From Chryseobacterium sp. SN22 (GTDB lineage: Bacteria; Bacteroidota; Bacteroidia; Flavobacteriales; Weeksellaceae): a DNA stretch of 44,359 nt. Below the pieces are notes generated by a model, which saw only the letters and a list, made by a program, of their open reading frames with translations, was not told the origin of the DNA and did not search any database. Every line of letters starts with the position of its first letter. The stretch's first letter is position 1. A program made the translations under genes and the position numbers. The stretch lies in contig NZ_VTSX01000032.1 of NCBI RefSeq assembly GCF_008329705.1, positions 1-44,359 on the forward strand. The letters run 5' to 3'. Below, piece after piece: positions 24,203-33,698 of the stretch.

Positions 24203-25138
24203 TTACATTTTTTCCTTTTCCATTTTCTCTTTTAAGCTGTCCTCATATAATTTTGCCTCACTCCATTGGGCATGCTGTGAGGGAATGATCCTGAATCCCT
24301 TACGCTGTGCATAGACTTTGGTATATTCGGCGCCGAAGAAGACCAGCATGCAGGAATAATTAATCCACAACATGACCAGAATTATCGTTCCGGCCGTTCC
24401 GAAAGCTGAAGTCGGCTGTGCTTTGCTGAAATAGAGACTTAAAAGGAATTTTCCCAGGGTAAACAGGACAGCCGTTAAAAACGCACCGTTCCAGACTGGT
24501 TTCCATCGGATCCTGACATCCGGAAAAAATTTAAACATCAAAGCAAACAGCAGCATGGTAATCAGAAAGCCGACACTGAAATTAATAAACTGTGCCAGAA
24601 TATAAGTTTCCAAACCGAAATAGGCCGTAATCCAGTTATTCAGAATACTGATAAGCGAGGAAAGCAACATGGTAACCATCAGTAAAAATCCGATAATCAG
24701 GATTAATCCCAGGGAATTTGCCCGATCGACCAGGAACTTGACAAAAGCTTTTTTAGGAGAGGCTTTAACCTCCCAAAGATTATTGAGGGAATGCTGAAGC
24801 TGGAAAAACAGGGTTGTAGAACCGAAGACCAGTGAACCGACCCCAATAATTTTCATAATGATATTTTCCTTATCGATTAAAGCTCCGGCAATCATATCCT
24901 GTATGCTTTTGGCAACATCCTGCCCCATAATCCCACTGATCTGACTGCTGATTTCCCCACGGATGGCCTCTTCACCGAAAAAATGTCCGGCAATCCAGAT
25001 AATGATGATCAGCAGTCCAGGAATGGAAAAAATGGCATAATATGCAAGGCTTGCCGAATCATTGGATGCGGAGGAATTATTCCACTGGGTAAAAGTTTCC
25101 TTCAGGGTTTCCCAGAAAAATTTGATACGCTTCATCAT
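24203..25138 (-). CDS. YihY/BrkB-family inner-membrane protein (311 aa)
   Basis: A six-helix inner-membrane protein; the family was once called ribonuclease BN, but its real role is unsettled. The family start WNNSSASNDSASLAYYAIFSIPGLLIII is split across residues 19-46, and later marks include FGSTTLFFQLQHSLNNLWEV and WINYSCMLVFFGAEYTKVYA. The C-terminus is charged and Lys/Glu-rich. It is the third gene of a minus-strand operon, 15 bases after tamL, which suggests a role linked to the envelope. Confidence 0.95.
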   Translation of the reverse strand: MMKRIKFFWETLKETFTQWNNSSASNDSASLAYYAIFSIPGLLIIIIWIAGHFFGEEAIRGEISSQISGIMGQDVAKSIQDMIAGALIDKENIIMKIIGVGSLVFGSTTLFFQLQHSLNNLWEVKASPKKAFVKFLVDRANSLGLILIIGFLLMVTMLLSSLISILNNWITAYFGLETYILAQFINFSVGFLITMLLFALMFKFFPDVRIRWKPVWNGAFLTAVLFTLGKFLLSLYFSKAQPTSAFGTAGTIILVMLWINYSCMLVFFGAEYTKVYAQRKGFRIIPSQHAQWSEAKLYEDSLKEKMEKEKM

Positions 25139-25153
25139 TTTGTAATCATTTAT

Positions 25154-27481
25154 TTAGAAAGGATATCCAATGGCAATATTTAAGATAAGATTATCTTTCC
25201 GCCAGTTTGAATCTCCGAAATTAATTCTGTCAAAAGCCCACCGGTCGCCTTTTTCATAATAAGGAACCCTCAAAGGCATCGCCAGATCCAGGCGTAAGAT
25301 TAAAATCGAAAAATCAAGCCTTAGACCAACGCCGGCTCCTACAGCGATTTCACTTAAAAAGTCTTTGGAAAATTTTGCTCCCGGCCTGGCTGTGTCTTCA
25401 TTGATCAGCCAGACATTTCCTGCATCTGCAAAGACAGCAACATTCAGGAACTTATATAGATTAGCACGGTATTCGGCATTCAGTTCGAGCTTTACGTCAC
25501 CCGACTGATCAAAATAGTATCCTTCTTCAATAGTCCTCGGATCAAAGCTTCCGGGACCCAAGGTCCTAGCACGGAAAGCCCGTACACTGTTGCTTCCTCC
25601 GGAGAAAAACTGTCTGGAGAAAGGAATGTGTTCCGAATTTCCATAAGGATAGGCAATGCCGGCAATAGCTCTTGTAGCCAGAGAGGTCTTTTCACTGAAT
25701 TTATGGTAAAAGCGGAAGTCGTTTTCAATTTTCGCAAACTGGCTGAACGGGACGCCGAAAATGCTTTTCTCCTTATCTTTTTTTACATTAGCGCCGGTTA
25801 AAAGACCGGTTAAATTACCTGCAAGGTCCAAAGTCCCTTTATAATAAAAAGTATTAGCCTTTGGAAGCATCGTATTGGTATATGTATAAGAATAGATGGG
25901 GCCGAAAATTAATTGTCTTTCAACAACTCTTCTCATAGCATCATTCTTAGCTGCTTTTTCTTCGTATAAAGGCGTGATATTAGCCGGGGAAACATAGGTA
26001 ATATCCAGGATCTTAAGATCGTGTTCCTTTCTTGCATTCTCTTTCCATACGTATCCGAACGAGCCGGTAAAGGTATTCAAAGAGTAATATTCCGTTCGGT
26101 TTTGGAATTCGTAGCCCAAAGAAATATTGGTTCTCGGTACAAAAGCACTGGAGGAATTGAACCTGAACGGTGCTACGATCCTCGGAATGGAAAGCTGCGC
26201 AGTGGCTCCGGTCCTGAAAATATTTTTTGCGTTCTCCGGTCCGCCGATCTGGAAATCAAAAGCACCGTATACCGAGGCTTTAAACTGCTCGGCACCGCGG
26301 AAAAAGTTCCGGTGGGTCCAGTTGAGGTTCACTTCGCTTCCGGCATAGTTAGCCGAATTCGTTCTTCCCAATGTTTCCAGACGGAGCGACTGCAGCTGTC
26401 TGGGAGTCAGTAAATAATAAGCATCAAACTTATGCTGTAAAGAATCCGAAACGATAAATTCATTTTTCACAAATTTAAAAACACCCAGACTGATCAAGCG
26501 GTTCAGCGTCAGGTTATGATTCGTCCTGTTGTAAAGATCTCCTGTTTTAAAGTAAAGGGCCCGGTCGAAAATTTTCGGTTTGAATTTATGTTCGGGATCA
26601 ATGACGTAAATATCGTTGTGCTGATACTGCTGAAGTGAATCTGCATTCATCGGCACATGATATTTTCCCTTTTTTACATCCTGAAGGTTATAATTAGGGA
26701 AAACAATCACTTTATCAATACTGAATTGTTCCGTTGAAAGATCAGGCGTGTTGTCTTTCAGTTTGACATTCAGTTCAACTTTATGGTTCTTGCTTACCGT
26801 ACTGTCGGCCTGCACGATAATATTGTCCGGATGGAAGTAATAGAATCCTCTTTCCTTTAGACGGTTGTCAATTCTTTCCCGTTCCGATTTAATCACATCC
26901 AGATCAAAAGGATTTCCTGTTTTCAACAATGTTCTGTCTGAAGTATTGCGGATTTCCTGATTGACCAGAGAAGAATCTTTCTGAAACTTTACCTCGCTGA
27001 TCAGGTATCTGGCTCCCGGTTTTACGGTGTAAATAACTTTTGCTTTCCTGTTTTTAGAAATGGTATCGTAGGTTGCCCGCGCATTGAAATAGCCTTTGTT
27101 TTCAGAATAATTTTCAATAATATCCTTATTGAACTCACGGTCTACATCGCCCAGCAAGACAGGTTTTTCACCCACTTTATATTTGAGCCAGTAGTTGAAG
27201 CCTTTTTCCTTTTTCGGTTCTTTGGCAATATTGTAAAAATAAAGTTTAGGCCGTAATCCTAAAAACGATGAATTGGGTTTGGGCGTAAGATTGGCCTCAA
27301 GGGCACTCTGAAGATCCTTCTTTTCTCTTTTGGGAAGGGTATCGTTTTCAATTTTTACTTCCGCACCGGTATACAGCATCTGTCCTTCTTTCAGAAACCT
27401 CGTATTGCTGCAGGAAAGTGCAGCCGAAGCCATTCCGAAAGTAAGTAAATGTCTGAAATAGGTCTGATAATTTTTTTCCAT
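25154..27481 (-). CDS. tamL: TamL, lipoprotein-type TamA/BamA-family outer-membrane protein (775 aa)
   Basis: A BamA/TamA-superfamily barrel that in Bacteroidota carries a lipid anchor. The N-terminus ends in a lipobox ALSC with Cys24, followed by SNTRFLKEGQMLYTGAEVKI. POTRA-like domains fill about residues 30-370, and the C-terminal surface-antigen barrel includes PFSRQFFSGGSNSVRAFRAR, with the RAFRAR-type motif of this superfamily, and ends in NIAIGYPF with terminal Phe. Its ATG overlaps the tamB stop by one base (TAATG), so the two are translationally coupled and should work together in bridging inner and outer membranes. Confidence 0.94.
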   Translation of the reverse strand: MEKNYQTYFRHLLTFGMASAALSCSNTRFLKEGQMLYTGAEVKIENDTLPKREKKDLQSALEANLTPKPNSSFLGLRPKLYFYNIAKEPKKEKGFNYWLKYKVGEKPVLLGDVDREFNKDIIENYSENKGYFNARATYDTISKNRKAKVIYTVKPGARYLISEVKFQKDSSLVNQEIRNTSDRTLLKTGNPFDLDVIKSERERIDNRLKERGFYYFHPDNIIVQADSTVSKNHKVELNVKLKDNTPDLSTEQFSIDKVIVFPNYNLQDVKKGKYHVPMNADSLQQYQHNDIYVIDPEHKFKPKIFDRALYFKTGDLYNRTNHNLTLNRLISLGVFKFVKNEFIVSDSLQHKFDAYYLLTPRQLQSLRLETLGRTNSANYAGSEVNLNWTHRNFFRGAEQFKASVYGAFDFQIGGPENAKNIFRTGATAQLSIPRIVAPFRFNSSSAFVPRTNISLGYEFQNRTEYYSLNTFTGSFGYVWKENARKEHDLKILDITYVSPANITPLYEEKAAKNDAMRRVVERQLIFGPIYSYTYTNTMLPKANTFYYKGTLDLAGNLTGLLTGANVKKDKEKSIFGVPFSQFAKIENDFRFYHKFSEKTSLATRAIAGIAYPYGNSEHIPFSRQFFSGGSNSVRAFRARTLGPGSFDPRTIEEGYYFDQSGDVKLELNAEYRANLYKFLNVAVFADAGNVWLINEDTARPGAKFSKDFLSEIAVGAGVGLRLDFSILILRLDLAMPLRVPYYEKGDRWAFDRINFGDSNWRKDNLILNIAIGYPF

Positions 27482-30400
27482 TATTTAAATTCTACAACCT
27501 GGTTTTGCTTATTTTTTTTCTGTTCTTTCTGCCTGTTGTTTTTCGATCTTTGAAAGATTTCCCGGAATTTGTCGTAATCCAGTGTGATGATGAATCCTAA
27601 CCCGGTTTCTACGATCTGTCCCTGTAGAGCTACCTGGTATTCGTTCTTACGATAGGCACGGAGCATATATCTTTCGTCGCGGGAAAGGCTGTAATCTACT
27701 GTTACATCACCCGCAATATTCGTCATGTTTTCGTTCTGACGGGCTTCCCCTTCAAGGGCAAAATTACTTCCTACCGAAACTTTCAGACGGTCGTTCAGCA
27801 GTTTTTTGCTGAGCCCGACATTCAGATCCGTTCTTGTATTTTTGTTTCCTGTGGAATAATCCTCGGAAGATTCAAGGTCGAAATTAAGATCTACGCCTTT
27901 GATCAGATCGGAGGCCAGATTATTCAGCTGCTGTGAAAGGATCTTGCTCACACTCTGGCGGGCCAGCATTTCCCCGGACGTTCCTGCTCCGGACTGGAAC
28001 GGGTTTTCCCCGATAAACCGGTTCAGAAGCAATAAGGCAAAAACCTGTTTGTTCATTTCAGATTCCTGGGTTCTCAGCTGAGACAGTTTCTGGTCGACAA
28101 TATCCGTTACATTGGAAGAAACCGCATTGTTTTTCTCATCAGTGGTAATATCGAAAGTAATCACAGGCTTCAGCAGTTCCCCTTTCATGATCAGCAGTGT
28201 ATTGAAAGGAATCCTTTGTTTGAACTGGTTTAAAGTAGAAGCAGATTCACCGCTGATCTGCTGTTCCACCAGGTCGATCGGCGCAGTCTCTGTTTTATAG
28301 ACGGCAGTAATATCAAGATTTGCAGTGGTCGGTTCTCCGGTCCAGGTAATTGTACTTCCTTTCTGGATATCGAATTTACGTTTAAGGACACTTACCGTCA
28401 TTTCATAGCTTCCGGATTCTACTTCATACACCCCGACCAGAGTGGTCTTTCCTGAAGGATCCACGCCGCCTGTCAATTCCGCTTCTCCCTGAAGTTTCAC
28501 AAAATCCCCGTTGGCTTTATCGATCAGCAAAGATAATTTTGCTTCTTTGCTGAGTTCAATATTCACACTCACATCCATCCCTTTCATACGGGTTTGTGAA
28601 CTGAGGGAGTCTGCCTTGATGGTTTTGTTCAAAGCTACCTGATCCTGATCAATGAATTCCACGATTCCTTCTCTTTCCTGCAGGGTAGGGGAAGATTGCG
28701 GAAGGACAAACGTAAAATCCGTATCGTCTGTCACCGCCAGTCTTCCGTCCACTTTTGGCAGATCCAGATTTCCTCTGATCCTTAAACCGGCGTCGATAGA
28801 CAGAACACCATACATAAGGGCTTCATTCGATTTCTCGGAATTTACCACCTTGAAATCTTTCGCATTCAGGTCCAGATTGAAAGCAAAATCCCTGTAGGTT
28901 TGCGTTAAAACCTGACCGTCGATATTCAGCGAATTTCCGTCTTTGTCATTGATTTTAAAATCGTTGAATTCAATTCCGCGGCTGGTAAAATCAATTTCAT
29001 CGTTCAGTTTCCTGAAATCACTTCCCGTTTTGGCAATTTCAAGACCCGCATCATTAAATTTAACCTTACCTAAAATATTCGGTTGGGCAGTTGTTCCCGT
29101 GATTTTTAAATTTCCGGAAATATAGCCTTCGGTATTGGTGATCGCATTCATCGAGAATCCCTGTACGGATTTCATCTGAAGCTGGTTAATCGCCATATTC
29201 ATATCAAAACTGCTGGTAGACGTATTATAATCGCCGAGAATTTTTACATCGTTGTTGTTTCCGGAAAGGGCTATATTGGCATTCAGGAGATTGGGTGAAG
29301 TATTATTCACTTTTACGGCAAGATTTCCGACAGCATTTCCGTAAACGATAAGATCCGAAATATTTAAATCCGAAGTAAATGTCATTTTCCTGGTTAAATT
29401 TCTCAGCTGTGCGGTTCCGTTGATCGTTCCTCTGGCCAATACCGTATCTTTTTTGATCAGTTCCGTAATGGTTTCGATCTTAAAATCTTTTAATGAAACA
29501 TTCAGCGGTGCATTCGCAGTTTGGCTTTCCGACTGTAGCGAGATTTCACTTCCTGCATTGGAGAGCCTGAAATTATCTGCCAGGATTCCGTTTTTGCCGA
29601 TCTGTATCCTGTTGTTTTCGGCAACGGTCCAGTCGGTATAATTTAATTTTAAACCATTAGGATTTAATGAGATTTCGGTAATGTCATTTAGCGATTTCGC
29701 ATTTCCTGCAATCAGGAACTGGGTCACATCTTTATCATCTTTCGTCGTAATATTGTAATTGATGGTGTTGTTGGCGACATCTCCGACAATACCGATTCTG
29801 TTCAAAGCAAAACTTGAGCTTTTCAGTCCGCCGACATACAGGCTGTACTGCAAAGCCTGATTCTGATTGGTCACTTTAATGGTTGCATTTTCAATGGAAT
29901 TTTCACCGTAGAGCACCTGCGGGATCTGCCCGTCGATCTCTATCTTCTGTGAATCGGCATCGTAGTTTCCGTTAAGGCTGATGGTTTCAAAACTTTTCAG
30001 TTCCGGTACAAACTTCCGGATCAGATCATCATTTTTGATTTTTGCATTAAAAGTGAAGAACTGTCCGCCCTGGATTTTCTGCATTTTCCCCGGTTTCTGG
30101 AACTGATAATACTGGTTGACGGTATTTGATAAGGCTCCGAAAATCTGGGTCAGCTTATATTTCCCTCTCAATTCTACATCGGCAATCTGAGAATTAAGAA
30201 CAATATTGGTAGAATCCTTGGTGGAAGAAGCTTTCAGATTGACTTCCTGGATCGGGTAGATCTCTTTCGTATCTGAAAAAGCAAAATCTTTTAAATTCAG
30301 ATAGCCGTTCAGATTATCCGGATCAAGATTTTTGAAGTCCCCATCGATTTTCCCGGCAAGGATCATCGGGTCTTTGTAAAACCCTAATCTGTTTAAATCT

Positions 30401-32538
30401 AACTTATTGATATTTCCGTTGATTTTTACGGTGGGATTTTTTTCATTATAAACCCCGGAAGCCGTTAAAAATAAATTGGCGTTCGGATCTTTGGAATTTA
30501 AAATGACATTGTATACACCTCTTCTTATTTTCCCGGTCAGGTTCATATTCCGGTAACGGTATCCTTTATATACGGCAGAGGCAACGTTTCCTTTCAGATC
30601 GGCGTTGGCATTTTTGAAATCGAAACTTTCTCCTTTGGCATAAATCTGTGCAGAAATAGGCCCGATATCTTTATTCCGGATAATTTTTCCGATCTGCAAT
30701 CCCTGAAGATTGGCCTTTACGGTATACAGCTCCCTGTTTTTTCTCCGCATATCCAGGTTGGCATCTACAGAGGCATTTCCAAGGGTAGAATAAAGGTTCA
30801 GATTGGCATTTACTACTTGGGTGCTTCCTTTTGCAGTTCCTTTAATGCTCATCTGGGAAGGCAGGGAAATATTGGATGGAATGGTGTTTTTAGGAACAAT
30901 GTTAAAGATGGTCCTGGCGGAGGAAGACAATTCGGCAATTCTCAAATCATAGTACAGATTGTTGGGATTCATTGCGTTTTTTACCCTTCCTGAAGCGGCA
31001 ACCCTTAGCTGATCCAGTCCGGAGACTTTAAGATTATTGATCAGCAGATCATTCACACTTCCTTTTACATTGGCATCCACATTCACGATGGCATTCGGAT
31101 ATTTATTGAATGGAGCCGTATTTCTCAAGGTCGGCACAAGGTTAAGAATGTCGGAGAATCCGATTCTGGAATCTTCGATATTGGCAGAAATCTGTACGGC
31201 ACCTAAGTTGGAACTCAGTTGTCCGATGGAATTGTAATTTAAGACAACCTCATCACGCAAAACGGTTTTCGGGGTCTGCAGATAAAGGTCTTTTAAGTAA
31301 GCTTCTTTCTGATTGTAAACAAAGTCCGTATTGAATTTCTGAATATTTAACCCTCTGGCTTCCTGGATTTCTGCTGAATTGACACTTCCGGCGAAGGTAT
31401 TGTCCTGCATTTTGAAATCTTCCACTTCGATATTCAGCTTTGAAAAATTCAGGTGGTTAAAATCCATTCCCTGTCGTGTCGGGGCAATGGCGGTATTGTT
31501 GTAGGCCACTTTTACATCGTTCAGCACCAGCTTTCCAAGCAGTACGGCCAAAGCTTTCTGCTGGTCTGCAGTTTTTGAAGTTTCAGGCTCTTGGGTATCT
31601 TTTGGGTTAGCATCTTGAGCAGGAAGATATAAGTTTGCATTGATGTCTGCTCCGGAAAGGAATACGTTACCGACATCATAAGCATTATTCTGAAGATCGA
31701 GTTTATTGACTTTCGTACTGAGCTCTTTAAACAAAACCTTTGCAAATGTTTTGGTATTATCGTCACCGTAATCGATATTAAAGTTCGTCAGTTTAATCCC
31801 TCTGAGACCAAGCTGCATCGGCTTTTTATTGTTCAGGGAATCCACTTTCTTTTCAACCTTATCGGAAACCTCCTCGATGAGGTCCTGTTTCAGCTTCAGC
31901 TTTAATCCGTCCAGATTGATATCGTTGACGGCATATTTATTATTCTGAAGGTCGAAAGTCTGTACCCGGGTATCGAAAGATTTGAAATAAACCTGAATGT
32001 CGTTCCTCGACTGCTGATCGTTGAATGTAATCCCGATATCTTTTAATTTAATTTTATCTAAAGAAATAATAAAAGGCTTTGACGGGCTTTCCTGTTTGTC
32101 TGTAGTGGCAAATGCATCAAGAATATAATCGAAATTAAAGGTGCCGTCAGGTTTTCTCACCACATTGGCCCTTGCACCCTCAAGGTCTACCGAAGTAATA
32201 TCTGCCGTAGAATTGATGAGCTTCATCATATTCAGGCCGACGTCCAGCTTTTTTACCGCTAAAAGGGTATCAATATTCTGGCCCTTTAAATACAGGTTTT
32301 CCATGATAAGGCTGTTCGGAAATCCGATATAGACCCTTTCCAGGCTGACTTTGGTTTTAATTTTCTTTTCGAGATAGACGACCAGCTTGTCTTTTACAAA
32401 ATTCTGAACGGCCGGAAGTCTTAAACTAAGGATAAGGAGCGTTAAAAATACCAGAATGGATATAATGGCAATTAAAAAACGCTTTAAGAGTTTTCGGGTG
32501 TTGATTTTCAGTTTCAAAATGTGATTGGGTTTAAACAA
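27481..32538 (-). CDS. tamB: TamB-family translocation/assembly protein (about 1685 aa)
   Basis: An AsmA-like, periplasm-spanning protein that forms a long hydrophobic groove, thought to carry lipids or help outer-membrane assembly together with TamA/TamL. An N-terminal membrane helix (about residues 18-38, FLIAIISILVFLTLLILSL) anchors it, repetitive beta structure fills most of the length, and the C-terminal TamB (DUF490) domain is seen in the last 400 residues, with LDITAVYKTETAPIDL and the Lys/Gln-rich tail. The frame opens at TTG 32538, but that codon lies in the -7 element at 32536-32543; TTG 32517 is a better start and loses only seven residues. First gene of tamB-tamL-yihY. Confidence 0.93.
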   Translation of the reverse strand: MFKPNHILKLKINTRKLLKRFLIAIISILVFLTLLILSLRLPAVQNFVKDKLVVYLEKKIKTKVSLERVYIGFPNSLIMENLYLKGQNIDTLLAVKKLDVGLNMMKLINSTADITSVDLEGARANVVRKPDGTFNFDYILDAFATTDKQESPSKPFIISLDKIKLKDIGITFNDQQSRNDIQVYFKSFDTRVQTFDLQNNKYAVNDINLDGLKLKLKQDLIEEVSDKVEKKVDSLNNKKPMQLGLRGIKLTNFNIDYGDDNTKTFAKVLFKELSTKVNKLDLQNNAYDVGNVFLSGADINANLYLPAQDANPKDTQEPETSKTADQQKALAVLLGKLVLNDVKVAYNNTAIAPTRQGMDFNHLNFSKLNIEVEDFKMQDNTFAGSVNSAEIQEARGLNIQKFNTDFVYNQKEAYLKDLYLQTPKTVLRDEVVLNYNSIGQLSSNLGAVQISANIEDSRIGFSDILNLVPTLRNTAPFNKYPNAIVNVDANVKGSVNDLLINNLKVSGLDQLRVAASGRVKNAMNPNNLYYDLRIAELSSSARTIFNIVPKNTIPSNISLPSQMSIKGTAKGSTQVVNANLNLYSTLGNASVDANLDMRRKNRELYTVKANLQGLQIGKIIRNKDIGPISAQIYAKGESFDFKNANADLKGNVASAVYKGYRYRNMNLTGKIRRGVYNVILNSKDPNANLFLTASGVYNEKNPTVKINGNINKLDLNRLGFYKDPMILAGKIDGDFKNLDPDNLNGYLNLKDFAFSDTKEIYPIQEVNLKASSTKDSTNIVLNSQIADVELRGKYKLTQIFGALSNTVNQYYQFQKPGKMQKIQGGQFFTFNAKIKNDDLIRKFVPELKSFETISLNGNYDADSQKIEIDGQIPQVLYGENSIENATIKVTNQNQALQYSLYVGGLKSSSFALNRIGIVGDVANNTINYNITTKDDKDVTQFLIAGNAKSLNDITEISLNPNGLKLNYTDWTVAENNRIQIGKNGILADNFRLSNAGSEISLQSESQTANAPLNVSLKDFKIETITELIKKDTVLARGTINGTAQLRNLTRKMTFTSDLNISDLIVYGNAVGNLAVKVNNTSPNLLNANIALSGNNNDVKILGDYNTSTSSFDMNMAINQLQMKSVQGFSMNAITNTEGYISGNLKITGTTAQPNILGKVKFNDAGLEIAKTGSDFRKLNDEIDFTSRGIEFNDFKINDKDGNSLNIDGQVLTQTYRDFAFNLDLNAKDFKVVNSEKSNEALMYGVLSIDAGLRIRGNLDLPKVDGRLAVTDDTDFTFVLPQSSPTLQEREGIVEFIDQDQVALNKTIKADSLSSQTRMKGMDVSVNIELSKEAKLSLLIDKANGDFVKLQGEAELTGGVDPSGKTTLVGVYEVESGSYEMTVSVLKRKFDIQKGSTITWTGEPTTANLDITAVYKTETAPIDLVEQQISGESASTLNQFKQRIPFNTLLIMKGELLKPVITFDITTDEKNNAVSSNVTDIVDQKLSQLRTQESEMNKQVFALLLLNRFIGENPFQSGAGTSGEMLARQSVSKILSQQLNNLASDLIKGVDLNFDLESSEDYSTGNKNTRTDLNVGLSKKLLNDRLKVSVGSNFALEGEARQNENMTNIAGDVTVDYSLSRDERYMLRAYRKNEYQVALQGQIVETGLGFIITLDYDKFREIFQRSKNNRQKEQKKNKQNQVVEFK

Positions 32539-32543
32539 ATATA
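32536..32543 (-). promoter_or_regulatory. -7 promoter element of the tamB-tamL-yihY operon
   Basis: TATATTTG on the minus strand. Its last bases overlap the first possible tamB start codon, which argues for translation from a later non-ATG codon such as TTG 32517. Confidence 0.55.
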
Positions 32544-32603
32544 ATGATACTTTCTGTACTGTTTAAATGTTATGGTACCCATTGGGAATACAAAAATCCT
32601 GCC

Positions 32604-32761
32604 TTGACTGCCTGCTAATGGAATTTAGTTTAGTTAATTGTCAAGTGAATCTGTTGATGGAGGCAGTCAAAGCATGGATTTGGTCTTAAAAGCCCTCTTT
32701 TTTAATCATTTTTTCTGTTGAAAAGGTTGCATAAAATGAAGTTTAATTTAAGAAAGAGGGC
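32604..32761. repeat. Two inverted-repeat pairs between tamB and ccoP
   Basis: TTGACTGCCT (32604-32613) is matched by AGGCAGTCAA (32661-32670), and GCCCTCTTTTTTAA (32691-32704) by TTAAGAAAGAGGGC (32748-32761, one mismatch). The second pair lies 34 bases past the ccoP stop and, read on the minus strand, could fold as a long-loop terminator. The rest of the 256-base gap shows nothing I recognise. Confidence 0.55.
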
Positions 32762-32794
32762 ATGGCATGGTTTATATGTTGAGATAAAAATGTT

Positions 32795-33682
32795 TTAATC
32801 GTTTCCGTTTTGCCACTTCACGTCGTCTCCCTGCGGTGCGGCACCGCCCTGTGCTAGGGTAATCGGCGGATTTTCCTGGTTGATGTGGTAAATGTAAGCG
32901 GCAATTTTTTCGGCATCCCTTCCGGTAATGGTCCCTTCTTTAACCATGGGGCGCATGGCCGGATTGTTTGGCGAACCGTTTTCCAGCATCCAGATCACGT
33001 TTTTAAAAAGGCTTTTCTGTCTTACGTTGATCCAGTGGGTGTCGGTTAAGTTCGGGCCGATCCCGCCTTTCCCGTTTTCGCCATGGCAGGTAACACAGTT
33101 GGTTTTGAATAATTCCTGGCCTTCTGCGATATTATCTGCACTGTATCTGGCATTTTCCAAAGTTACCTGGGGAGCAGTCTTTTCAAATTCCGCGATGGAA
33201 GCCAGCATCATTTTGGTATCGCTGTTGAGCTCGGCGTCCGGATGCGCATAATCGGTGAAGGCAAAAGCCGTCAGGTACACCACACAGAAAATACAGCCAA
33301 AGTAAAATAAGCCGATCCACCATTTGGGAAGCGAATTGTCGAGCTCTGTAATCCCGTCGAAACCATGATCGATAAGGATGTCTTTTTCCTCCGTCGCCGA
33401 CTGTTTCCTAAAGGCCGAGTTCCACAGTTTCTGAAAATAGGGCGTGTTTTTATTTTTTATAAATTCTGCTTTTTCTTTATCCGAAAGTTTCTTAAAGTTC
33501 TCATTTTCGATCAGATCCCCGATAGAATTCATAATAAGAAGAAGGATAATCGCTACGAGCATCAGTCCCCAGAAAAAAGGTGAAGAAAAATATCCTGAAT
33601 CGGGGGCGAACATTTCAAAAGCCATGATCGCCAGACCTACCGTAACGAGGATATAGATGGAAATGGGTGTTCTTGTTTTCAT
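32795..33682 (-). CDS. ccoP: cbb3-type cytochrome c oxidase subunit III, CcoP (295 aa)
   Basis: Membrane-bound c-type cytochrome that feeds electrons to the cbb3 oxidase. Two membrane segments (about 8-25 and 36-52) precede a linker with the CcoP N-terminal domain region IDHGFDGITELDNSLPKWW and a further helix (GLFYFGCIFCVVYLTAFAF). The cytochrome domain has one CXXCH site, NCVTCHGENGKGGIGPNL at about residues 194-211. CcoP of proteobacteria has two heme sites; only one is seen here. The gene follows ccoNO after 16 bases, with no separate ccoQ between them. Confidence 0.95.
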   Translation of the reverse strand: MKTRTPISIYILVTVGLAIMAFEMFAPDSGYFSSPFFWGLMLVAIILLLIMNSIGDLIENENFKKLSDKEKAEFIKNKNTPYFQKLWNSAFRKQSATEEKDILIDHGFDGITELDNSLPKWWIGLFYFGCIFCVVYLTAFAFTDYAHPDAELNSDTKMMLASIAEFEKTAPQVTLENARYSADNIAEGQELFKTNCVTCHGENGKGGIGPNLTDTHWINVRQKSLFKNVIWMLENGSPNNPAMRPMVKEGTITGRDAEKIAAYIYHINQENPPITLAQGGAAPQGDDVKWQNGND

Positions 33683-33698
33683 GTTAAATCATTTAAAA

